A DNA stretch of 33,907 nucleotides from Hydrogenophaga sp. (GTDB taxonomy: Bacteria > Pseudomonadota > Gammaproteobacteria > Burkholderiales > Burkholderiaceae_C): positions 1 through 33,907 of the forward strand of contig NZ_JAQVEJ010000008.1 in the NCBI RefSeq assembly GCF_028698005.1, written 5' to 3'. The translations under genes were made by a program, and so were the position numbers. Each line of letters starts with the position of its first letter. Position 1 is the stretch's first letter. This document shows, piece after piece, positions 16,320-24,744 of the stretch. The notes under the pieces are model-generated. The model worked only from the letters and a program-made list of their open reading frames with translations, was not told the origin of the DNA and searched no databases.

Positions 16320-19300
16320 ATGGATGCCTTGCCCGACTACGCCGAGCTGCTGTGCTGCTCCAACTTCACTTTCCTGCGTGGTGCCAGCCACCCGGAAGAA
16401 CTGGTCACTCGTGCCAAGGCGCTGGGCTACCGGGCGCTGGCGGTCACCGACGAATGCTCCATGGCGGGCATCGCGCGGGCACACGTGGCCGCCAGGCGGC
16501 ACCGGCTGCCACTGATCGTCGGCAGCCAGTTTCGGGTGGAACCCGAGCCGGCGGTGCCAGGAGGGTTCACCCTGGTCTTGCTGGCCACGAGTCTGGAGGG
16601 CTATGGCAACCTGTGCGAGTTCATCACACGCTTGCGCCGTCGCTCGGGCAAGGGCCGCTACCGGCTGGCGCGGGGGGACATCGACCCCGGCGCACTGGCC
16701 GACTGTCTGGCGATTGCCGTGCCCGACCACGGTTGCGCGCAGGCGGTGGCCGATGCCATCGCGCGCTGGCTGCTCGGCCACTTCATGGGCCGCTGCTGGC
16801 TGGGTGTGGCGCAGCGGCTGTGGCTGGGCGATGCGCTGCATGTGCACCGCCTGCGCCAGAGCAGCGCCCTGACGGCGGTTCCCCTGGTGGCGGTGGGGGA
16901 TGTGCTCATGCATGTGCGCTCCCGCAAACCATTGCAGGATGTGCTGACGGCCATCCGCATCGGTCGTCCGGTGGCCGAGTGCGGTTACGCGCTGGCCCCC
17001 AATGCCGAGCAGCACCTGCGCTCGCGTCTGCGGCTGGGGCAGTGCTTTGACCGCGACCTGCTGGAGCAGACCCTGGTGGTGGCACAGTGCTGCGGCAACT
17101 GGTCGCTCGATGCCTTGCGCTACCAGTACCCGGACGAGGTGGTGCCAGCGGGTGCCACGCCGGCCAGCCATCTGCGTGCGCTGACCATCGAGGGCGCAGC
17201 GCGGCGCTGGCCCGAAGGGGTGCCGGCACCGGTGCGCCGGCAAATCGAACACGAGCTGGCGCTCATTGTCGAACTGGGTTACGAGCACTACTTCCTGACC
17301 GTCCACGACATCGTGGACCATGCGCGCAGGCAGGGCATTCTGTGCCAGGGTCGCGGGTCGGCGGCGAACAGTGTGGTCTGCTATTGCCTGGGCATCACCG
17401 AAGTCGATCCCGCCCGTGCTTCGGTGCTGTTCGAGCGCTTCATTTCCCGGGAGCGCAATGAGCCGCCCGATATCGACGTCGATTTCGAGCACGAGCGACG
17501 CGAGGAGGTCATCCAGTACCTGTATGCCAAGTATGGCCGCGATCGTGCTGCACTGGCGGCCACCGTCATCAGCTACCGCCCACGCAGTGCGTTGCGTGAT
17601 GTGGGCAAGGCACTGGGTTTTGGCGAAGCCGTGCTGGCACGGCTGTCCAGCGGGCATCGCTGGTGGAGCGAGGACGGTCTGTCCGAGGCCCGCCTGCGCG
17701 AAGCCGGGCTGGACCCGCAGAGCTGGCTGGTACAGCAACTGGTGGCGTTGGTACGGCAACTGCTGGGTTTCCCGCGCCACCTGTCGCAGCACACGGGTGG
17801 CTTCGTGCTCACGAGGGGGCCGCTGGCGCGCCTGGTGCCCATCGAGAATGCGGCCATGCCGAACCGCACCGTGATCGAATGGGACAAGGACGATCTCGAT
17901 GCCATGGGCCTGCTCAAGGTCGATGTGCTGGCGCTGGGCATGCTGACGGCACTGCGGCGGTCGCTGGACCTGATCGGCCAGTGGCGCGGGTCACCCATGT
18001 GTCTGCAGGACATTCCCGACCGGGACGATGCCACCTACGACATGATCTGCGCCGCAGACACGGTGGGCGTGTTCCAGATCGAAAGCCGTGCGCAGATGAG
18101 CATGCTGCCGCGCTTGCGGCCACGCCAGTTCTACGACCTCGTTGTCGAGGTCGCGCTGGTGCGGCCCGGGCCGATCCAGGGGGGTGCGGTGCATCCCTAT
18201 CTGCGACGCAGGCAGGGTCTGGAGCCGATCGATTACCCCAAGGGTCTCGAGGCCGCGCTCAAGCGCACACTGGGCGTGCCGGTGTTCCAGGAGCAGTGCA
18301 TGCAGATCGCCATCATCGCCGCCGATTTCACGCCCGGTGAGGCCGACGCGCTGCGCCGGGCCATGGGCTCGTGGCGGCGTACCGGAGGCCTGGGTGACCA
18401 CGAACGCCGGCTGGTCGACGGTATGACCCGCAACGGCTACCCGGCCGACTTCGCGCAGCGTGTGGTCGAGCAGATCAAGGGTTTTTCCAGCTACGGCTTT
18501 CCCGAAAGCCACGCGGTCAGCTTCGCGCTGCTGGTCTACGACAGCGCGTGGATCAAACGCCACCACCCGGCCGAATTCCTGGCTGCGCTGCTCAACAGCC
18601 AGCCGCTGGGTTTTTACACCCCGGGGCAACTGGTGCAGGATGCCCGGCGCCACGGTGTCGAGGTGCGTCCTGCCGACGTGGTCCACAGCGGCTGGGACTG
18701 CACGCTGGAGCCGCGCACCGACAGCGATGCGCCTGCCGTGCGCCTGGGGTTGCGCCTGGCCGACGGTGTGACGAAGACCGAGGCCTTGCGCATCATGGAC
18801 GCCCGCGACCGTGGCGGCCCGTTTTCCGATACCGAAGACCTGGCGCTGCGTGCCGGCCTCGACCAGGCCTGCCTGCAGCACCTGGCCGCGGCCGATGCGC
18901 TGGCCTCGCTCAGCGGCCATCGGCGCCAGCAGATGTGGGCGGCCGCCGGTTTGCGCGCTGCGCCCGCCTTGCTGCGCGGCAGTCCGGTGCACGAGACCGC
19001 GCTGACCCTGCCCGAGGCACCGGAAGGCGAGGCCATCGTCTGGGACTACGCCAGCCTGGGCCTGACCCTGCGCCGCCACCCGCTGGCCCTGCTGCGCGAG
19101 CGCCTGCAGGCGCGCCGCTTCATGACGGCGGCCGCGCTGCGGGAGGTGCCCGATGGCCGGTTGGCGCGCGCCTGCGGCATCGTCACCGGACGCCAGCAGC
19201 CGGGCACGTCCAAGGGTGTGGTGTTCGTGACGCTGGAGGACGAAACCGGCACGGTGCAGGTCGTGGTCTGGCGCCACGTGCGCGAACGCCAGCGCGCCGA

Positions 19301-19439
19301 GCTGATCGGCTCGCGCCTGCTGGCCGTGCACGGCGTGTGGCAGCGCCAGGGCGGTGTCTGTCATCTGGTCGCCGGGCGCCTTGAAGACCTGACGCCGCTG
19401 CTGGGCCGACTGGCGACGCAGAGCAGGGACTTCCACTGA
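16320..19439 (+). CDS. dnaE2: Error-prone DNA polymerase DnaE2 (ImuC)
   Basis: A 1039-residue C-family polymerase that performs SOS-induced lesion bypass, usual length for DnaE2. The N-terminal PHP domain begins YAELLCCSNFTFLRGASHPEELV; residue 11 is Leu where I recall most DnaE2 proteins having His, so the vestigial metal site looks further eroded. The polymerase core has the catalytic acids in PDIDVDF (383-389: D386, D388) and KVDVLALGML (D535). The C-terminal third includes tandem helix-hairpin-helix sequence and an OB fold (GIVTGRQQPGTSKGVVFVTLEDETGTVQVVVW, near residues 950-985). It starts 12 bases after imuB, so the three genes are one operon. No terminator is evident directly after the stop. 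Confidence 0.97.
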   Translation: MDALPDYAELLCCSNFTFLRGASHPEELVTRAKALGYRALAVTDECSMAGIARAHVAARRHRLPLIVGSQFRVEPEPAVPGGFTLVLLATSLEGYGNLCEFITRLRRRSGKGRYRLARGDIDPGALADCLAIAVPDHGCAQAVADAIARWLLGHFMGRCWLGVAQRLWLGDALHVHRLRQSSALTAVPLVAVGDVLMHVRSRKPLQDVLTAIRIGRPVAECGYALAPNAEQHLRSRLRLGQCFDRDLLEQTLVVAQCCGNWSLDALRYQYPDEVVPAGATPASHLRALTIEGAARRWPEGVPAPVRRQIEHELALIVELGYEHYFLTVHDIVDHARRQGILCQGRGSAANSVVCYCLGITEVDPARASVLFERFISRERNEPPDIDVDFEHERREEVIQYLYAKYGRDRAALAATVISYRPRSALRDVGKALGFGEAVLARLSSGHRWWSEDGLSEARLREAGLDPQSWLVQQLVALVRQLLGFPRHLSQHTGGFVLTRGPLARLVPIENAAMPNRTVIEWDKDDLDAMGLLKVDVLALGMLTALRRSLDLIGQWRGSPMCLQDIPDRDDATYDMICAADTVGVFQIESRAQMSMLPRLRPRQFYDLVVEVALVRPGPIQGGAVHPYLRRRQGLEPIDYPKGLEAALKRTLGVPVFQEQCMQIAIIAADFTPGEADALRRAMGSWRRTGGLGDHERRLVDGMTRNGYPADFAQRVVEQIKGFSSYGFPESHAVSFALLVYDSAWIKRHHPAEFLAALLNSQPLGFYTPGQLVQDARRHGVEVRPADVVHSGWDCTLEPRTDSDAPAVRLGLRLADGVTKTEALRIMDARDRGGPFSDTEDLALRAGLDQACLQHLAAADALASLSGHRRQQMWAAAGLRAAPALLRGSPVHETALTLPEAPEGEAIVWDYASLGLTLRRHPLALLRERLQARRFMTAAALREVPDGRLARACGIVTGRQQPGTSKGVVFVTLEDETGTVQVVVWRHVRERQRAELIGSRLLAVHGVWQRQGGVCHLVAGRLEDLTPLLGRLATQSRDFH

Positions 19440-19454
19440 GTGCGCGATGCCGTA

Positions 19455-19567
19455 CCGGTTTGCCCGTGCCTGGCCATGGCGCCTCCCGGGTTTGCCGGAT
19501 CCCTGATCGGGAACTGGGTGGCCCGGACACGCCCGGGGGCAAAAGTCGGTAATCTGCCGGGTTTGCC
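19455..19567 (+). repeat. Three copies of CCGG(G)TTTGCC in the spacer after dnaE2
   Basis: CCGGGTTTGCC occurs exactly at 19486-19496 and 19557-19567, and as CCGGTTTGCC (one G fewer) at 19455-19464, all in the same orientation. The 267-base spacer 19440-19706 has no convincing gene or promoter. The copies could be a protein-binding array or coincidence in GC-rich DNA. Confidence 0.4.
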
Positions 19568-19637
19568 TGGTCGAGTACGCCGCCCACCTGTCCCGTGCGC
19601 CGGCAACCTGGCCTGGCGGGCTGTGTGGCGCCATGGC
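19473..19637. repeat. 11-bp inverted repeat spanning the dnaE2-DUF2889 spacer
   Basis: GCCATGGCGCC at 19473-19483 is the exact inverse of GGCGCCATGGC at 19627-19637, enclosing 143 bases that include two of the three CCGGGTTTGCC copies. Each arm combines the palindromes CCATGG and GGCGCC. Confidence 0.4.
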
Positions 19638-19706
19638 GGCTGTACCGCCGCCGTCATGCCCGACACCCGGAAGACATCCCAGAAACCTGATCAACGAGGA
19701 GCTGCT

Positions 19707-20261
19707 TTGCCACTGCCCACTCCCCAACCCCGCACCCAGGTGCATACCCGCCGTGTCGAGTACCGGGGGTTTCAGCGTGACGATGGCCTGTGGGACATCG
19801 AAGGCGAAATGATCGACACCAAGCCGCACGCGGTCGAGATCAAAGGCGAGGGTGAATGGAAGGCCGGCCAGCCGATCCACCACATGCTGATCCGCGTCAC
19901 TATCGATGACACCATGGTGATCCGCGACATCGCAGCCTCCATGGAGGCACACCCGCATGCACCATGCCCCGACGCCGTACGGCCCATGCAGGGCCTGATC
20001 GGCGAAACCCTGGGCAAGGGCTGGCGCCGGACGATCGAGCGCCACCTGGGTGGGACCGTGGGCTGCACCCACCTGCGCGAGCTGTTGTTCAACCTGGCGA
20101 CCGCGGCCTTCCAGGCGAGAGCGGGCGCCTTCGCGCCGTCCCCGGATGGCCGCCCGCCCATGCACCTGGGTCAATGCCACGCCTGGGCCTTTGACGGCCC
20201 GGTGGTGCAGAAGGTCTACCCGATGTTCTTCAACTGGAAGCCCAAGGCCCTGGCACCCTGA
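19707..20261 (+). CDS. DUF2889 domain protein of unknown function
   Basis: A 184-residue protein with TTG start, chosen because GAGGAG (19696-19701) sits five bases upstream and the resulting N-terminus (MPLPTPQPRTQVHTRRVEYRGFQRDDGLWDIEGEMIDTK) fits the family. An in-frame ATG at 19656 has no ribosome site. The body has HHMLIRVTIDDTMVIRDIAASMEAHPH and a conserved CTHLRELL block with His and Cys residues that look metal- or catalysis-like. The end is MFFNWKPKALAP. Members of DUF2889 are common in Burkholderiales and alphaproteobacteria and sometimes occur near catabolic genes, but no function is established. It lies downstream of dnaE2 on the same strand after a 267-base spacer, and has its own terminator. 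Confidence 0.85.
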   Translation: MPLPTPQPRTQVHTRRVEYRGFQRDDGLWDIEGEMIDTKPHAVEIKGEGEWKAGQPIHHMLIRVTIDDTMVIRDIAASMEAHPHAPCPDAVRPMQGLIGETLGKGWRRTIERHLGGTVGCTHLRELLFNLATAAFQARAGAFAPSPDGRPPMHLGQCHAWAFDGPVVQKVYPMFFNWKPKALAP

Positions 20262-20289
20262 TCTCCGCCCATTTCCCGAAGGTTCGAAG

Positions 20290-20339
20290 CCCCTGCGAAC
20301 GACGTGACGGTGACCCTGCCACGTCGGCGCGGGGTTTTT
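20290..20339 (+). terminator. Terminator after the DUF2889 gene
   Basis: CCCC-T-GCG-AA-CGACGTG (20290-20306) pairs with CACGTCG-G-CGC-GGGG (20320-20334), with one bulge and one small internal loop, followed by TTTTT (20335-20339). It ends directly at the stop codon of the convergent kinase gene. Confidence 0.75.
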
Positions 20340-22382
20340 CTACACCATCAGGTCAGTCGCTGTGGACTTGGGGAAGTCGGAGGCAGGCTCCAGCCCCTCG
20401 AAAGGCAGCGTGAAGAAGAAGGTGCAACCCTGGTCGGGCGCCGTTTCCGCCCAGATCCGCCCACCGTGCCGTTCGATGATGCGCTGCGACAGCGCCAGAC
20501 CGGTGCCGTTGCCCTCGTAGTCCATCGAGTGGTGCTGGCGCTGGAACATCACAAACAGGTTGTGCGCCTTCTCCAGGTCGAAGCCCACGCCGTTGTCGCG
20601 GATGTAGAACGTGCGCCCCTCCACCGGCGAGACCTGCCAGCCCACCCGGATCGTGGCCTGGGGGCGCGTGCGGGTGAATTTGACCGAGTTGTCCAGCAGA
20701 TTGCCGAATACCTCGGCCAGCAGCATCGCATCGCCACGCACCACGGGCAGGTCCTGATCGATCATCCACTCGATACGACGCTGCGGGTTGTCCTGCTTGA
20801 GGTGGCGGATGACGCCGTCGACCAGCGGGCCCAGTGGCACCGGCTGGGCCTCGATGGCGACGCGGCCCAGCCGGGCATACTCCAGCAGACCTTCGATCAT
20901 CAGGCCCATGCGCCTGCTGGCCTTGGTGATGGCGTCGAGGTACTGGGCCGCGACCGGGTCCGGGTGCTCGCCCACATGCTCCTGCAACAAGCCCACGTAA
21001 CTGCTGATGTGGCGCAGCGGCGCACGCAGATCGTGCGACACCATGTGCGAAAACACGTCCAGATCCTTGTTCGCCGCCACCAACTGCTGCGTGCGCTCGA
21101 CCACACGCTTTTCCAGCTCCTTGTTGAGGTCGTTCATCACGTCCTCCAGATGCTTGGCGGCCGTCATGTCGCGCGTGATCACCGACAGGCCCTGCAATTC
21201 ATCCCGCTCGTTGCGCAGCGCCGTCACGATGGAGTGGGCCCAGAAACGCGAGCCATCTTCGCGCATCCCCCAGCCCCGTGATTCCCATTGCCCGTTCGCC
21301 ACCGCCTGAAACAGCACCTGTTCGGAATCGGTTGCCTCATCGTCGCTGGCCATCAGGTGCGTGAACGCCTGGCCCGCGATCTGCTGGCGTTCATGGCCGT
21401 ACATGCGCTGGGCGCTGTCGCTCCATTCCGTGATCCGTCCTTCTTCGTCGATGAAGTAGATGCAATAGTCCTGGATCGTGTCGATCATCAGGCGATAGCG
21501 CTGCTCGCTGCGAAACAGCTCCGAGGTGTGCTCGCGCACCCGCTCGGCAAGGTCACGGTTGGCCTCCAGCACGAATTCCTCGGTGCGCCGGCGATCGCTG
21601 ATGTCGTGCAGCTCGACAAAAAAGCCCTCGGCCGAACCGTTCTGTATGTCCGGGATGTAGTGGATTTCATAAAAGCAGCTCTGGCCATCGGGGCCGGGGC
21701 GCTCCACCTCGAAAGTCTGTGCCTCGCCGTTGAGCGCGTTGGCGATGCGCGGCAGGATCTCGGGCAGGTCGTCGGGGCGGACCATCTGGTTCAGGTAGGC
21801 GCCGACCATCTCATGGGGCTGCTTGCCATGGTGCGCGGCGTGGGCCGAGTTGGAAAACCGGCAGATCAGGTCCTTGTCGTAGTAGGCCAGCCGGGCGGGA
21901 ATGCGGTCGGCGATGGTCTGTGCGATGCCACCGTGCGAGGCCATGCGTGCCTCGTTGGCGTATCGGCTGCTGATATCGACCACGGTCGTGTTGCTGCAGA
22001 TGAACTGGCCATGGCCATCGCGCACAGCCGACGAAGTCAGCAGCGCGTGAAAGCGGCTGCCATCCTTGCGCACAACCGCCAGTTCGATCAGTTCTGTCCG
22101 GTTGGCTTCACCCAGCATGCTCAGCCGCGCGACGACCAGATCGCGAAGGTCCGGATCGATCAGGTCCAGCGCACTCGTGCCGAGCAATTCCTCGCGGCGG
22201 TAACCCAGCCAGTTCAGCAAAGTCTGGTTGATCTTGACCAGACGGAACTCGCGATCCAGTGACAGGTGGCCGCAGGGCGCCTGGTCGTACAGCGCCTCGG
22301 CTTGTACCAGGCGGTCGTGCAGGTCTGGATCTCGGGCGTCTGATGGGGCATCCGTCGGGTCGAGATTGACGGGTGTGTGCAT
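20340..22382 (-). CDS. Orphan soluble sensor histidine kinase with three PAS domains
   Basis: A 680-residue kinase without membrane segments, so cytoplasmic. Three PAS domains run from about residues 22-140 (YDQAPCGHLSLDREFRLVKINQTLLNWLGYRREELLG), 160-285 (ARLAYYDKDLICRFSNSAHAAHHG) and 300-420 (YRLMIDTIQDYCIYFIDEEGRITEWSDSAQRMYGH). A coiled coil then leads to the HisKA box SHDLRAPLRH with phospho-acceptor His450. The ATPase domain has NLLDNSVKFT (N box), DNGVGFD (G1) and GNGTGLALS (G2). The stimulus is unknown. No response regulator gene is adjacent and there is no receiver domain, so its partner is encoded elsewhere. The HisKA/ATPase region resembles phytochrome-like and PAS-kinase families. 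The start ATG at 22382 follows CTGGAG at slightly long spacing. Confidence 0.9.
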   Translation of the reverse strand: MHTPVNLDPTDAPSDARDPDLHDRLVQAEALYDQAPCGHLSLDREFRLVKINQTLLNWLGYRREELLGTSALDLIDPDLRDLVVARLSMLGEANRTELIELAVVRKDGSRFHALLTSSAVRDGHGQFICSNTTVVDISSRYANEARMASHGGIAQTIADRIPARLAYYDKDLICRFSNSAHAAHHGKQPHEMVGAYLNQMVRPDDLPEILPRIANALNGEAQTFEVERPGPDGQSCFYEIHYIPDIQNGSAEGFFVELHDISDRRRTEEFVLEANRDLAERVREHTSELFRSEQRYRLMIDTIQDYCIYFIDEEGRITEWSDSAQRMYGHERQQIAGQAFTHLMASDDEATDSEQVLFQAVANGQWESRGWGMREDGSRFWAHSIVTALRNERDELQGLSVITRDMTAAKHLEDVMNDLNKELEKRVVERTQQLVAANKDLDVFSHMVSHDLRAPLRHISSYVGLLQEHVGEHPDPVAAQYLDAITKASRRMGLMIEGLLEYARLGRVAIEAQPVPLGPLVDGVIRHLKQDNPQRRIEWMIDQDLPVVRGDAMLLAEVFGNLLDNSVKFTRTRPQATIRVGWQVSPVEGRTFYIRDNGVGFDLEKAHNLFVMFQRQHHSMDYEGNGTGLALSQRIIERHGGRIWAETAPDQGCTFFFTLPFEGLEPASDFPKSTATDLMV

Positions 22383-22522
22383 GGTTCTGGGCTCCAGGTC
22401 TTGTCCATCCGGTCAGGCAATGCGGCCCGTGAGCAGATACAGGCCGCTGCGTCAGCAAACACTCAGGGCCTGGAACGTGCCGGCAACCACCTGGTGACAG
22501 TGCCAGACACATAGAGACATAG

Positions 22523-22546
22523 GCCCCGGGGCACCAGTCTCGGGGC
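22523..22546 (-). other. Hairpin downstream of metK
   Basis: GCCCCG (22523-22528) and CGGGGC (22541-22546) can pair over a 12-base loop in the 197-base gap between metK and the kinase gene. No T-run follows on the minus strand, so it may be an incomplete or Rho-assisted terminator of metK. No other feature was seen in this gap. Confidence 0.35.
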
Positions 22547-22579
22547 TTTGCGTAGGGCCGTCAACCCTGGCGCGGCGCC

Positions 22580-23764
22580 CTAGCCGAGGCCGGCGGCCGC
22601 ACGCAACGCCTGCGCCTTGTCCGTGCGTTCCCAGGAGAACTCCGGTTCCTCACGACCAAAGTGGCCGTAGGCGGCGGTCTTCTCATAAATCGGACGCAGC
22701 AGATCCAGCATCTGGATGATGCCCTTGGGGCGCAGATCGAAGTGGGCGCGCACCAACTCGGCAATCTTCTCGTCGGGGATGACGCCGGTGCCTTCGGTGT
22801 AGACCGTGATGTTCATCGGGTGTGCCACGCCGATGGCGTAGGCCACCTGGACCTGGCATTGGCGTGCCAGACCGGCGGCCACCACATTCTTGGCCACGTA
22901 GCGTGCAGCGTAGGCGGCACTGCGGTCCACCTTGGTCGGATCCTTGCCACTGAAGGCGCCGCCACCGTGCGGGCAGGCACCACCGTAGGTGTCGACGATG
23001 ATCTTGCGACCGGTCAGGCCGCAGTCGCCCTGCGGGCCGCCGATGACGAAGCGGCCTGTGGGATTGATCAGGTACTTGGTGTCCTGGATCCATTCCTTGG
23101 GCAGTACCGGCTTGATGATCTCCTCGATCACCGCCTCGATGAAGCTGGCCTTCATCTTCGTGGCCGTTTCGCTCTGGTCGGGGCTGTGCTGGGTGGACAG
23201 CACCACGGTGTCGATGCTGTGCGGCTTGCCATCCACGTAGCGCATGGTGACCTGGCTCTTGGCGTCCGGGCGCAGGAAAGGCAGGCGACCATCCTTGCGC
23301 AACTGTGCCTGGCGCTCGACCAGCCGGTGCGCGTAGTAGATGGGGGCGGGCATCAGCTCGGGCGTCTCATCGCACGCGTAACCGAACATCAGACCCTGGT
23401 CGCCGGCACCGGTGTTGAGGTGGTCATCCGACGCGTGGTCCACGCCCTGGGCGATGTCGTTGCTCTGTTTGTCGTAGGCCACCAGCACCGCGCAGCCCTT
23501 GTAGTCGATGCCATACTCGGTGTTGTCGTAGCCGATGCGCTTGATGGTGTCGCGTGCGATCTGGATGTAGTCGACGTGTGCGTTGGTGGTGATCTCGCCA
23601 GCCAGCACCACCAGGCCGGTGTTGGTCAAGGTCTCGGCGGCCACGCGGGAGCGCGGGTCCTGCGCCAAGATCGCATCCAGAATGGCGTCGGAGATCTGGT
23701 CCGCCACCTTGTCGGGATGGCCTTCGGACACGGATTCGGACGTGAAGAGAAAATCGCTCGCCAT
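22580..23764 (-). CDS. metK: S-adenosylmethionine synthetase
   Basis: A 394-residue enzyme making SAM from methionine and ATP in the cytoplasm; a homotetramer in most bacteria. Signatures: [24 protein letters not shown] at the N-terminus, [12 protein letters not shown] (the methionine-loop hexapeptide region), and [23 protein letters not shown] with the P-loop-like GGGAFSGKD. The length matches the family. The ATG at 23764 is preceded by AGGAG. It diverges from the acyltransferase gene at 23884; its 119-base leader has alternative stems but does not match known SAM or SAH riboswitch consensus sequences. Confidence 0.99.
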   Translation of the reverse strand: MASDFLFTSESVSEGHPDKVADQISDAILDAILAQDPRSRVAAETLTNTGLVVLAGEITTNAHVDYIQIARDTIKRIGYDNTEYGIDYKGCAVLVAYDKQSNDIAQGVDHASDDHLNTGAGDQGLMFGYACDETPELMPAPIYYAHRLVERQAQLRKDGRLPFLRPDAKSQVTMRYVDGKPHSIDTVVLSTQHSPDQSETATKMKASFIEAVIEEIIKPVLPKEWIQDTKYLINPTGRFVIGGPQGDCGLTGRKIIVDTYGGACPHGGGAFSGKDPTKVDRSAAYAARYVAKNVVAAGLARQCQVQVAYAIGVAHPMNITVYTEGTGVIPDEKIAELVRAHFDLRPKGIIQMLDLLRPIYEKTAAYGHFGREEPEFSWERTDKAQALRAAAGLG

Positions 23765-23883
23765 GTAAACTCCTGATCAGTGGTCAATCGGCGTTGCCGC
23801 TTTGTCAGGGTCGGCGAACGCTTTAGCGGCATTTGTGAATCGCCCCGCAATCAGTTCAGCAACTCGGCGATGCCCCCATTCTA
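23765..23883. promoter_or_regulatory. Divergent metK / acyltransferase intergenic region
   Basis: This 119-base region must hold both promoters. On the minus strand TAGAAT (23883-23878) is a possible -10 for metK, without a good -35. The metK leader contains GCCGCT and AGCGGC (stem) overlapping GCGTT and AACGC (competing stem), and ATCGCC/GGCGAT further upstream. No Shine-Dalgarno is seen before the acyltransferase ATG at 23884. Support is weak. Confidence 0.3.
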
Positions 23884-24744
23884 ATGCCAAGCCTGTTTCG
23901 TTTTTTCTCCCTGCTGCCCTTGTGGCTGACGCATGCGATCGGCTGCCTGATGGGCTGGATCACCTGGGCCTGCTCGCCCACCTATCGCCGCCGCTTCGCG
24001 GCCAACAGCGCGCAGGCGGGCTACCGCTTTGCCGAGGTGCGCGCCGCCGTCGGCCACGCCGGCCGCATGGTGGCTGAGCTGCCGCGCCTGTGGCTGCGCG
24101 ACACGCCGGTCAATGCCATGCACGGCACCGAGGTGGTGGAAGCGGCTTGGGCGCGCGGCAAGGGCATCCTGTTCCTGACTCCGCACCTGGGCAGCTTCGA
24201 GCTGTCGGTGCAGGGTGCGGCAGCGCGCTGGTCGGCTCAGCGCGGGCCGATCACCGTTCTCTACCGTCCGGCCCGCCAGCCCTGGCTGGCCCAGATGATG
24301 CTGACGGCACGCAACCGCAGCGGTATTCAGGCTGTGCCCACCACACTGGCCGGCGTGCGCCAGATGATCAAGGCCTTGCGCCGGGGCGAGGCCGTGGGCC
24401 TGTTGCCGGACCAGGTGCCACCACAGGGGCAGGGCCTGTGGGCACCGTTCTTCGGTAAAAATGCCTACTCGATGACCCTGGCCGCGCGGCTGGCGCTGCA
24501 GACCGGCGCCACCGTGGTGCTGGCCCGTTGTGAGCGTCTGCCTGCGGGGAGGGGGTTCGTGTTGTTTTTCGAACCGTTGCCGGCACCGCTGAAGCCGCAG
24601 CTGGAGCAGGCGGTCGTGCAGATCAACGAGGCCATGGAGCACCTTATCCGTCAGTGCCCCACCCAGTATTTGTGGGGCTATGGACGCTACAAGCAACCGC
24701 GCGCCGAGGCGCCGGCGCCTGCCGAGCAGGGGGGCGAGGCATGA
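23884..24744 (+). CDS. Lysophospholipid/lipid A acyltransferase, LpxL/LpxM (HtrB) family, copy 1
   Basis: A 286-residue inner-membrane-associated acyltransferase. It starts MPSLFRFFSLLPLWLTHAIGCLMGWITW, a hydrophobic anchor, and has the catalytic HX4E motif in TPHLGSFE (His101, Glu106). Later blocks are VTVLYRP-like ITVLYRPARQPWLAQMM, GLLPDQVPPQGQGLWAPFFG and the C-terminal CPTQYLWGYGRYK, equivalent to the YLWxHRRxK end of the family. These enzymes add secondary acyl chains to lipid A from acyl-ACP. The stop overlaps the next gene's start (ATGA), so the two are co-translated. Which of the two is LpxL or LpxM cannot be decided from the sequence. Confidence 0.9.
   Translation: MPSLFRFFSLLPLWLTHAIGCLMGWITWACSPTYRRRFAANSAQAGYRFAEVRAAVGHAGRMVAELPRLWLRDTPVNAMHGTEVVEAAWARGKGILFLTPHLGSFELSVQGAAARWSAQRGPITVLYRPARQPWLAQMMLTARNRSGIQAVPTTLAGVRQMIKALRRGEAVGLLPDQVPPQGQGLWAPFFGKNAYSMTLAARLALQTGATVVLARCERLPAGRGFVLFFEPLPAPLKPQLEQAVVQINEAMEHLIRQCPTQYLWGYGRYKQPRAEAPAPAEQGGEA

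Noticed and set aside
15024..17792. A 922-residue minus-strand open frame opposite imuB-dnaE2
   Set aside because: Another GC-bias shadow; both imuB and dnaE2 are certain on the plus strand.
23765..23883. A known SAM or SAH riboswitch in front of metK
   Set aside because: Neither the conserved core bases nor the stem arrangement of the SAM or SAH classes I know could be found; only short alternative stems are present.
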